Shown one piece after another: positions 8,622 through 14,307 of a stretch of DNA of 15,514 nt (the stretch's first letter is position 1; every line of letters begins with the position of its first letter). This DNA is from Bacteroidetes bacterium UBA1860. Its GTDB lineage: Bacteria > Bacteroidota > Rhodothermia > Balneolales > Balneolaceae. A program made the translations under genes and the position numbers. Where the stretch lies: contig DDIC01000015.1 in assembly GCA_002338335.1 (NCBI GenBank), forward strand, positions 18,765 through 34,278. The letters are read 5' to 3'. The notes under the pieces were generated by a model that saw nothing but the letters and a program-made list of their open reading frames with translations, was not told where the DNA came from and did no database searches.

Positions 8622-9365
8622 TTAGAACCTGCTGTCTAGATTTTGGAATAAGACTCTATATCTAAATCCATCAGGGTCATACTCTGACATATTGGATTGC
8701 TCTACAATATTCTCACCACCAAGAAGATTGTTTTCTCCAGCAAGGTGCTTCATGGCATCGGCAAGTGAATTAAAGTGATCCCAAGTCATGAATGTAGAAT
8801 GATCCATTCCTTGAGGATAAAACTTAGAGGCAATCCCCCATCCTTGCATTCCTGTAGCCTCCATGTTGGCTTCAAAGAAAGGCTTCCAAAGGTTGATATT
8901 TTCATCTAGAAACCCTGCACCATCTACTGGTTTTGCAAAGTTGAGAATAGTGTGCGTAAACCCATCATCTTCAATAAGTGATTCCGTTTTGAAATATTGG
9001 ACAGCAAGAAGCGTTGACTCAGATTGGATCAATGAAGGATCAAATCCCAAAACATCTGTTGCTCCTGCCCATCCCGCACCTGAAGTGAGCTGATCAATTG
9101 ATTCGTAGACATTTACAAACAGGTGTGTAGGCTCTGTCTCATCATGCAGAACAGAACCAGCATCAACTCGCTTAAGAAAATACCATCCACCCATATTTCC
9201 ATCTTCTATGGATTTTTCAGCAACCTCTGCAAAATACATCATTTCGTTTTGTTCAAAGGTCTCCATGTCTTCAGCTTTGACATGATGTGATTGCATATAA
9301 ATTATTTGAGCACTTGCAGAGGTACTGACTAGAAGTGCAATAAACGTGATAAATAGATGTCTCAT
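8622..9365 (-). CDS. Exported protein of unknown function, two predicted alpha/beta repeats
   Basis: Unrecognised protein of 247 residues. A signal peptide (MRHLFITFIALLVSTSASA) is followed by a likely cut A19|Q20. The mature chain looks like two copies of one module, about 21-127 and 137-245: a beta strand, a helix rich in acidic and aromatic residues, then a Gly-Trp turn (NMGGWYF at 57-63; GMQGWGI at 172-178) and a strand near THLFVNVYES or STFMTWDHFNS. This resembles a duplicated dimeric alpha/beta-barrel (ABM/EthD-like) domain, but that is a fold guess without a profile match, and no catalytic residues are evident. The gene lies 21 bases after the related gene at 9387-10181 and probably shares its promoter and operator. 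No clear Shine-Dalgarno precedes the ATG. Confidence 0.75.
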   Translation of the reverse strand: MRHLFITFIALLVSTSASAQIIYMQSHHVKAEDMETFEQNEMMYFAEVAEKSIEDGNMGGWYFLKRVDAGSVLHDETEPTHLFVNVYESIDQLTSGAGWAGATDVLGFDPSLIQSESTLLAVQYFKTESLIEDDGFTHTILNFAKPVDGAGFLDENINLWKPFFEANMEATGMQGWGIASKFYPQGMDHSTFMTWDHFNSLADAMKHLAGENNLLGGENIVEQSNMSEYDPDGFRYRVLFQNLDSRF

Positions 9366-9386
9366 TTGTATGAGGATTAGGTTGAT

Positions 9387-10181
9387 TTATTTGGCGATAA
9401 TAAGTCGAGCCCGGAGAAGTCTTCTCAAGTCTCTCGCTTCAACGACATCGTTTACGAGCTCCAAATCCTGGCTCGTCAATTCATAAGAACTTGGTGAAAG
9501 AAATGATTCCATACCATTCCAGAAGTCAAGTGTCATGTGAGTGACAGGAGCATCCGTCGGGTATCCATTTACATTACCAACAAAAGCCCATCCATCTTTC
9601 CCACCAGCTGCAATATCAGCCTCAGCTAGATTCACTAGTTGCGCCTCTAATGATTGATAATCAGGAGACTTAGCAAGCATGAGGTTCATATTCATAATCC
9701 ATCCAGGCTCATTGATTTGCTGCCCATCAGCAACTGTGTTGACGACATCATAAACTGTAATTTGATCAGCATCAGCAATCTCAGTGTAACTCTTGTAAAT
9801 TTTAGAAACGTCGTAAGTTCCCTGTGGAAATGGGCTTTCGATTCCCTGAGCCTGTAAATTAGAGGCATACACCTGCCAGTCTTCCATGGGTGGCATCATA
9901 GTGTGTTCAAGGCTTGTTCGTTCAGCTATGATAAAATTCACACCACCACCGGGGTTGCTGTCATGCATTACTTCCCAAACGTGAAAAAAGTCAATATGTC
10001 CAGCCTCAATTCGTAATGCGTTCATCTCTCCAGAGAAAGCGAGGTAGTCGTAGAATTCAAATAAATCCACATCATCAACGGATACAAAATTGAGTACAAC
10101 GACAGGGTTAGAGCGGTCTTGAGCGATGGAGGTAGAGCATGTAAGCAACATAATGCTCATGATGTAAAATAAGTTCTTCAT
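9387..10181 (-). CDS. Exported protein of unknown function, likely paralogue of the 8622-9365 product
   Basis: Unrecognised protein of 264 residues with signal peptide MKNLFYIMSIMLLTCSTSIA and a likely cut A20|Q21. The mature part again reads as two alpha/beta modules (about 27-130 and 160-235). The second has GGKDGWAFVGNV (193-204) followed by THMTLDFWNGMESF (214-227), which lines up with GMQGWGIASKF and STFMTWDHFNSLADA of the neighbour; the first has NFVSVDDVDLFEFYDYL and a degenerate version of the turn. Being the first gene after the regulated promoter, it should be co-transcribed with the gene at 8622-9365. AAAGGA sits immediately before the ATG, too close for an ideal ribosome-binding site. 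Cys15 does not form a convincing lipobox. Function is unknown; ABM-like folding is inference. Confidence 0.75.
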   Translation of the reverse strand: MKNLFYIMSIMLLTCSTSIAQDRSNPVVVLNFVSVDDVDLFEFYDYLAFSGEMNALRIEAGHIDFFHVWEVMHDSNPGGGVNFIIAERTSLEHTMMPPMEDWQVYASNLQAQGIESPFPQGTYDVSKIYKSYTEIADADQITVYDVVNTVADGQQINEPGWIMNMNLMLAKSPDYQSLEAQLVNLAEADIAAGGKDGWAFVGNVNGYPTDAPVTHMTLDFWNGMESFLSPSSYELTSQDLELVNDVVEARDLRRLLRARLIIAK

Positions 10182-10211
10182 TCCTTTCTGATTTTTTTTA
10201 GTTGGATGAGT

Positions 10212-10217
10212 ATTATA
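10212..10217 (-). promoter_or_regulatory. -10 box of the exported-protein operon
   Basis: On the minus strand this hexamer reads TATAAT, a perfect match to the housekeeping -10 consensus. Its centre is 32 bp from the centre of the palindrome at 10239-10254, the distance expected when a Crp/Fnr-family activator sits at -41.5. The implied transcript start near 10205 lies about 24 bases before the ATG at 10181. No -35 hexamer is recognisable, since the palindrome occupies that place. Confidence 0.55.
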
Positions 10218-10238
10218 AAAGGCGAAAGGTTACGATTA

Positions 10239-10254
10239 TGTTACTTTAGTAACA
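10239..10254. promoter_or_regulatory. Crp/Fnr-type operator O1 (exported-protein operon)
   Basis: TGTTAC-TTTA-GTAACA: the outer seven bases on each side (TGTTACT/AGTAACA) are perfectly self-complementary around a central TT. Overall size and half-site spacing equal those of known Crp/Fnr family sites (16 bp). The centre is 65.5 bp from the start codon at 10181. An extra half-site GTTAC occurs at 10229-10233. The gene for a Crp/Fnr protein starts 107 bases away. Confidence 0.7.
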
Positions 10255-10285
10255 CAAATGTCATTCACGATGTTAAATTATTATG

Positions 10286-10309
10286 CTTATGTAACTATGG
10301 TTACATAAG
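10286..10309. promoter_or_regulatory. Crp/Fnr-type operator O2 (regulator promoter)
   Basis: CTTATGTAAC (10286-10295) and GTTACATAAG (10300-10309) form a perfect 10-bp inverted repeat with the 4-base spacer TATG; the core TGTAAC-N4-GTTACA occupies 10290-10305. The core centre is 63.5 bp before the regulator ATG and 51 bp, about five helical turns, from the centre of O1. This suggests autoregulation, positive if the class II spacing holds; the candidate -10 at that spacing (GACATT) is poor. Confidence 0.75.
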
Positions 10310-10360
10310 GGTTCTAGAAAAAGCATGACATTTTAAAAATAATTCCCAACTATTTAGCTT

Positions 10361-11041
10361 ATGCATCCATCAGAAATACGGTCTCGACTATCCCTATTCC
10401 CTTTTGATAAGGGTCTCATTGGTCACTTGTCTGACAATTATTCTATCGTGGATCAAGCTGTGGGTGAGAAGGCACTCCACCAAGGCGACCCTGTGAATCG
10501 TATACCACTGTATCTAGTTGGTGAGTCAAAGCTCTACAGATACAGTGCAGAAAAAGATAAACAGTATGTCATCTCTCATGTCAAGCCTGGGGAAACTTGT
10601 CCAACATCTCTTGTAGCTGCAGTAACAAAACAACCTAGTGCTGTGACGGCTATTTCAATTAAGCCGGTAAAAAAACTATTGATACCAGTATATGAAGTGG
10701 ATTACCTGCACGATCATTTTGAGAGCTGGAACCGTTTTGTTCTTCAGTCAATGACCAAAGGTTACAACCAGATTTTGAATAGCTTTAGTGGCGCCATGAC
10801 CAAAACGGTTGAACAAAGAATACATGAATTTATCACGATTTCATGCCATCCTAAAAACGGACACATGATTAAGATTACTCATGATGAGCTTGCTCAGGAG
10901 ATAGGATCTAGCCGTGTGGTCGTTACTCGGACGCTTAAGAAACTAGAGCAAACAGGGGCATTAAGCCTTCATCGTGGAAAAATATGTATGCTCATAGGGT
11001 CTCAAATAGATGAAAAAAAAGCCAGGACTGTCAAGTCCTAG
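10361..11041 (+). CDS. Crp/Fnr-family transcriptional regulator
   Basis: 226 residues: an N-terminal cyclic-nucleotide-binding-like beta-barrel (about 25-115), a long dimerisation helix (about 118-145) and a C-terminal winged helix-turn-helix (about 150-212) with THDELAQEIGSSRVVVTRTL (173-192). R185 and R190 align with CRP Arg180 and Arg185, while V186 replaces CRP Glu181. In the sensor domain the phosphate-binding Arg of CRP (R82) aligns with Pro92 (PGETCPTSL at 76-84, then QPSAV), so cAMP binding is unlikely. There is no N-terminal Cys cluster as in FNR; the three cysteines are C80, C162 and C209. The signal is unknown. The divergent exported-protein operon, the gene's own promoter and the gene ending at 11072 all carry matching palindromes, so these are the likely targets. 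The stop codon lies inside the terminator hairpin. Confidence 0.9.
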   Translation: MHPSEIRSRLSLFPFDKGLIGHLSDNYSIVDQAVGEKALHQGDPVNRIPLYLVGESKLYRYSAEKDKQYVISHVKPGETCPTSLVAAVTKQPSAVTAISIKPVKKLLIPVYEVDYLHDHFESWNRFVLQSMTKGYNQILNSFSGAMTKTVEQRIHEFITISCHPKNGHMIKITHDELAQEIGSSRVVVTRTLKKLEQTGALSLHRGKICMLIGSQIDEKKARTVKS

Positions 11042-11049
11042 CTTTTTTT
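11014..11049. terminator. Bidirectional hairpin terminator overlapping the regulator's 3' end
   Basis: AGGACT (11024-11029) pairs with AGTCCT (11034-11039) around loop GTCA; after one C-A mismatch, GC/GC and then seven A (11014-11020) facing seven T (11043-11049) extend the stem. The T run gives plus-strand transcripts a U-tract and the A run does the same for minus-strand transcripts, so it can end both the regulator and the convergent gene at 11072. The TAG stop (11039-11041) is within the right arm. Confidence 0.85.
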
Positions 11050-11071
11050 AATTGTACCCTATGAAAAATCT

Positions 11072-12223
11072 CTAGTAGTAAATAGAGGATAATGATGATG
11101 GGATGCCACTTGCATCAGGCTTTGGAGCATAATTTGAAAGCCACATCTTCCATGCGCCCTCTTCTAGGCTCCACACCTCAGAAACTCTGGTTGAGTAGTT
11201 TGTAACCACTTCTCCAGTCGTTGTATAAGATCCGTTGGCATCAAATGTTATGATGGCATTGTCAAAGTTACCATTGAAGTAAACCTCCATGTTGTTTGCT
11301 TCAAAGGATAACCATTCAAGATTAATATTAGGCTCTACGGAAGGATCTGTCACATAGCAAGCTTCTAGGTTAGAATTACAAGCAACTGCAGAGTAACCTT
11401 CTACCGTGAGCTCTTGCAGCACCTCACGATCATTTTCTCTAGTCGCATCCATGCGCTTTTGCACCAGTGCTTTTAGCTCACTTTGCAATTGCTCATGCTG
11501 CGTAGCACGATAGTATTTTACTAAATTGGTTCTGTATGGTGATCCAGCATTGCCATTTGAAGCATACGCGTGAAGCTGCTCCTCAAACGCTGACTCGAAA
11601 TCTCCCATGTTTGCAAAATGCTCTGCTCTTGAGTCACGTATGTTTGGCGATTCTTGAATTGTAATTGCAATATCAAGTAGTTCCATAGCGCGATCGTAAT
11701 TAGGCTCTCCATATTGCCCACCAGAGTATCCATACGCTACTGTATTGAGAAAAGGTAGAGACACCTCACTTCCAACATGCTGTTTTGCACCATCTAGCAT
11801 AGAATCCCAATCTTGGTTGGAACTTGCATACTTGAAATGTAATAATGCATTATCGGAGGATTTTTTGAATACATCCTCTGCGACTGCCGGCCGTTCTTCA
11901 TCTGAAGATAATATGATCTTCAAATAGGAAGATTCTACACTAGACAAACCAGCCTTTGAGAGTTTATCTAGATGTAATTGTTTATCACGTTCGATAGCTG
12001 CATCGGCTAAGATTAGATGGCCTAGCGCACAAGAATTATCTACAATGAGTGCAGCTTCTGCAGTGGCAACTGCTGATAAAGGTTCTAGATTTAGTAAATG
12101 TGTAATGGCTTTGTTGGCTAACCTACTCGAAAGTTCGTCACAAGAAGCACTTTCGACCCACTGTGCATGGACTTGAGTTACGCTGAGCGCAAAAAGACAT
12201 AGTGAAAAAGCTATTGTTCTCAT
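11072..12223 (-). CDS. Exported protein with helical (TPR-like) repeats and NTF2/SnoaL-like C-terminus
   Basis: 383 residues from the ATG at 12223. An upstream in-frame ATG at 12253 would put ten charged residues before the signal peptide and is less likely. Signal peptide MRTIAFSLCLFALSVTQVHA, cut A20|Q21. Residues about 25-250 are helical and alanine-rich with TPR-like pairs (for example AVATAEAALIVDNSCALGHL, YDRAMELLDIAI, AEHFANMGDFESAFEEQLHA). Residues about 252-365 resemble a SnoaL/DUF4440-type NTF2-like domain ending in RVSEVWSLEEGAWKMWLSNY. Two Cys pairs (C28/C65 and C282/C289) could form disulfides outside the cytosol. It could be a periplasmic scaffold or binding protein; no enzyme activity is shown by the sequence. 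An operator-like palindrome sits 67.5 bp upstream, the same distance as at the two other operators. Confidence 0.8.
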   Translation of the reverse strand: MRTIAFSLCLFALSVTQVHAQWVESASCDELSSRLANKAITHLLNLEPLSAVATAEAALIVDNSCALGHLILADAAIERDKQLHLDKLSKAGLSSVESSYLKIILSSDEERPAVAEDVFKKSSDNALLHFKYASSNQDWDSMLDGAKQHVGSEVSLPFLNTVAYGYSGGQYGEPNYDRAMELLDIAITIQESPNIRDSRAEHFANMGDFESAFEEQLHAYASNGNAGSPYRTNLVKYYRATQHEQLQSELKALVQKRMDATRENDREVLQELTVEGYSAVACNSNLEACYVTDPSVEPNINLEWLSFEANNMEVYFNGNFDNAIITFDANGSYTTTGEVVTNYSTRVSEVWSLEEGAWKMWLSNYAPKPDASGIPSSLSSIYY

Positions 12224-12281
12224 GATCCCGATATTTAGTTTTCTGGAATACATAGAGATAACTAGATAAATATTGAAATGT

Positions 12282-12299
12282 CTGTAACAATAGTCACAG
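12282..12299. promoter_or_regulatory. Crp/Fnr-type operator O3 (upstream of the TPR/NTF2-like exported gene)
   Basis: CTGTAAC-AATA-GTCACAG is an inverted repeat with one mismatch in seven; the core TGTAAC-N4-GTCACA occupies 12283-12298. The centre is 67.5 bp from the ATG at 12223, against 63.5 and 65.5 bp at the other two sites. The match in pattern and position to O1 and O2 is the main evidence. No strong -10 box was found at the class II distance. Confidence 0.6.
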
Positions 12300-12353
12300 T
12301 AGATATTAACTAATAGTAAAGAGCTTCAACAATCTTTAAATCGCTATGCTCTT

Positions 12354-13157
12354 CTACTCCACCACGAACCGAAACGTAATGGTTCCCCACTGAGCTTCCT
12401 GGGGAACCCGACTTGGTAGTGGATTAAAGCGCCAATTTCGGAGCGTTCGCATGACCTCTCGTTCGAGCTCAGGATTCATTCGTTGAATAGGTAGCGTGCG
12501 ACCAATGGACCCATCTGGGTTCACTTCAAAGCGAATGGTGATGGTCGCATCTGTATTGGTGCGGTTGACAGGAAGCGGCTGAACGCGTGGGTCTCTACCC
12601 AATTCTCCTTCCCATTTGAGCTCGTAGGGGGATTGTAATTCATCATCGGTTGCTTCGCCTTCTTCAGCATCTGTCGCAGGGGCCTCCTCTACGGGTGTTT
12701 GGGGCTCTGTCTCGGGTTGTTCCACCGCATATTGAGGTTGGGTTGGATCGTCTACCGGCGTCTGGGGATCTTCCACAATCTCGGGTTCGGGTGTTGGTTC
12801 GGGCTCTGGTTGTGGGTCCGGTTTTGGATCTACAGGCTCGGGTTCTTGCTCTATATCGGGCTCAGGCTCGGGTGTCGGCTCGGTTTCCACAGGCTCTGGC
12901 TCTACACTCTCGGGTTCTGAGGCTTCAGGAGCCTCGGGAGCCATCTCTTCTTCCGTTTCCGTAGTGGCTTCTGCCTCCTCTTCAACAGGTTCATTAGGCG
13001 GAAGCGGGCGCCCTTGCTCTAACTCTCCATAGGTCACCTCAAGCATCGAGGTTTGAAAACGAGTTTGAGGTTCCAACGCCACAAACCACGCCAACAACAA
13101 CAGTATCGCGTGGATCGTAACCGATAATAAAATTGCCTGCCGGTCTTCGTTCATCAA
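12354..13157 (-). CDS. TonB/TolA-like energy transducer
   Basis: 267 residues. After a short cytoplasmic start comes a single membrane anchor (about 9-28) with the Ser-x3-His motif SVTIH (S12, H16) that in TonB and TolA contacts the proton channel. A long acidic proline-rich spacer (about 52-175) spans the periplasm. The C-terminal domain (about 200-267) has the TonB_C pattern FEVNPDGSIGRTLPI and LRNWRFNPLP. It should carry proton-motive energy from the ExbB-ExbD channel to outer-membrane partners. It is the last gene of the operon, nine bases after exbD. Whether it acts as a nutrient-receptor TonB or a Tol-type envelope protein cannot be decided here; the SPOR protein in the same operon makes the second worth considering. 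Confidence 0.88.
   Translation of the reverse strand: MMNEDRQAILLSVTIHAILLLLAWFVALEPQTRFQTSMLEVTYGELEQGRPLPPNEPVEEEAEATTETEEEMAPEAPEASEPESVEPEPVETEPTPEPEPDIEQEPEPVDPKPDPQPEPEPTPEPEIVEDPQTPVDDPTQPQYAVEQPETEPQTPVEEAPATDAEEGEATDDELQSPYELKWEGELGRDPRVQPLPVNRTNTDATITIRFEVNPDGSIGRTLPIQRMNPELEREVMRTLRNWRFNPLPSRVPQEAQWGTITFRFVVE
12633..13004 (-). repeat. Low-complexity Pro/Glu-rich coding tract in the TonB-like gene
   Basis: Residues 52-175 are dominated by Pro, Glu, Asp and Thr with irregular PEP, EPEP and PDP units. The densest part is about 12699-12911, where GGCTC/GGGTT-type units recur on the plus strand. Positive residues are almost absent, unlike the mixed PEP/PKP spacer of E. coli TonB. It is a spacer, not a mobile or tandem-array element. 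Confidence 0.6.
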
Positions 13158-13166
13158 TTGTTGCGA

Positions 13167-13583
13167 TTAGTTTGATTGCCGATCCGCAGCAATCACCAAT
13201 GGAAGGTCCAGCGCCTTACCTAAATTCATGACATAAACAGACTCCTCAAGCTTAGAGTCTCCATCTGCTCGAATCACAAGAATGGGATTCTCCTTGCCAT
13301 CGAGTGCTACTCTCAGCTCCGCCCCTAAACCACTTCGTTCAATCTCATTACCATCGAGGAAATACCTCCCTTCCTCAGTAATGGAGACCGTGATTTGTTG
13401 GGTCTCTCCTGCAGAGGCCGTCGAAGCGGCTGGAATATTCACCTTAATGCCATAATTGGATACAAACGAGGAGGTCAACAAAAAGAAAATCAACAACAAC
13501 AAGATGATATCCGTCAACGATGACTGTGAAAAAAGCGTCAGTGGCTTCAGATTTGAGGAGTCTTTACGAAATTGCATGGCCAT
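13167..13583 (-). CDS. exbD: ExbD/TolR-type proton-channel subunit
   Basis: 138 residues from the ATG at 13583. This start is four bases after the exbB stop and is preceded at a good distance by AAAGGA (13596-13591, minus strand). A longer frame reaching back into exbB would add 36 residues unlike the family and is rejected; a second ATG lies two codons further in. One membrane helix (about 22-40, SSLTDIILLLLIFFLLTSSF) carries the essential Asp25 of the proton path. The periplasmic domain follows, with VNIPAASTAS and ITVSITEEGRYFLDGNEI. It partners the ExbB-like pentamer and powers the TonB-like protein encoded next. Confidence 0.9.
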   Translation of the reverse strand: MAMQFRKDSSNLKPLTLFSQSSLTDIILLLLIFFLLTSSFVSNYGIKVNIPAASTASAGETQQITVSITEEGRYFLDGNEIERSGLGAELRVALDGKENPILVIRADGDSKLEESVYVMNLGKALDLPLVIAADRQSN

Positions 13584-13587
13584 GGGG

Positions 13588-14307
13588 TTATCCTTTTGGC
13601 GATGGGTTTGCAGACCCTGCTTGTTTACCACCTCCAGATGCGGGCGCCTGAAGCAACTCCATGAAATCTGCCGAAGCATTCTCGAGTTCAAAGATCAGTC
13701 GATCGACTCGGCTCACTAAATAATTGTAGAATCCAAAAGCAATAATTCCCACAATCAGGCCAAATGCTGTGGTAATCAAGGCTTCCCAAATCCCACCGGC
13801 AAGCACGCTTGGGTTCGCATTACCTTGGAGGGACTGCAATTCCATAAAGGCGCGAATCATCCCGGTGACGGTGCCCGTAAAGCCGAGTAGGGGAGCGACG
13901 CCCGCAATGGTTGCAAGCCAGTGAAGGCGATTTTGGAGATAAAAAATCTCTTTTTTTGCCGCTGCATGGATCCCTTCTTCAATATCTCGTAGGGATCTTC
14001 CAAGTCTCGTGAGCCCTCCTTTGACAATTCTTGAGAGAGGCTTGTCCATGTCCTCACAATATTGAATCGCTAGCCTAGGTTCACCACGCTTCACATGACC
14101 CTCAACGTCCGTCAAAAAATCATCAATCTGGACTTTGGAATTGCCCAATACAAGGAGGCGTTCAATGACCACATAGAGTGCCACCAGTGATAGTAAAAAG
14201 ATGGGAATCATGAGGATTCCTCCTTGGGCTAACAGCTCAAACATGCTCATGGAGGTGGATTCATTCACGATTCCGGCAAGGGAGTCGAGTTGGGTCGTTT
14301 CGTTCAT
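13588..14307 (-). CDS. exbB: ExbB/TolQ/MotA-family proton channel
   Basis: 239 residues with three membrane helices at about 27-51, 129-155 and 172-197 and a cytoplasmic helical region between the first two. The family signatures are APLLGFTGTVTGMIRAF (138-154) and GGIWEALITTAFGLIVGIIA (171-190). The C-terminal tail is Gly/Ser/Pro-rich. With ExbD it should form the inner-membrane proton-driven motor. Its start overlaps the stop of the SPOR gene by four bases (ATGA), and exbD begins four bases after its stop, so the cluster is a tight operon. TolQ and ExbB cannot be separated by sequence alone; the symbol follows the adjacent TonB-like gene. Confidence 0.9.
   Translation of the reverse strand: MNETTQLDSLAGIVNESTSMSMFELLAQGGILMIPIFLLSLVALYVVIERLLVLGNSKVQIDDFLTDVEGHVKRGEPRLAIQYCEDMDKPLSRIVKGGLTRLGRSLRDIEEGIHAAAKKEIFYLQNRLHWLATIAGVAPLLGFTGTVTGMIRAFMELQSLQGNANPSVLAGGIWEALITTAFGLIVGIIAFGFYNYLVSRVDRLIFELENASADFMELLQAPASGGGKQAGSANPSPKG

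Noticed and set aside
10122..10181. Lipoprotein signal in the 9387-10181 product (Cys15)
   Set aside because: The sequence before the Cys (LLT) is not a lipobox, and a signal peptidase I site with Gln at +1 fits better.
10361..10480. FNR-type iron-sulphur sensing by the regulator
   Set aside because: There is no cysteine in the first 79 residues, so the N-terminal cluster ligands are missing.
12224..12253. Upstream ATG for the TPR/NTF2-like exported protein
   Set aside because: It would place charged residues before a well-formed signal peptide; the ATG at 12223 also makes the operator-to-start distance agree with the other two sites.
12319..12353. AAGAGC/GCTCTT inverted repeat after the TonB-like gene as terminator
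   Set aside because: Only 6 bp with a 23-base loop and no U-tract, so too weak to call.
12650..12964. Plus-strand reading frames opposite the TonB-like gene
   Set aside because: They arise from the low-complexity Pro/Glu codons and have no protein-like composition or start context.
13584..13691. Longer N-terminus for ExbD reaching into exbB
   Set aside because: The extra 36 residues lie in the exbB 3' end, do not resemble the family, and a good Shine-Dalgarno (13596-13591) points to the ATG at 13583.
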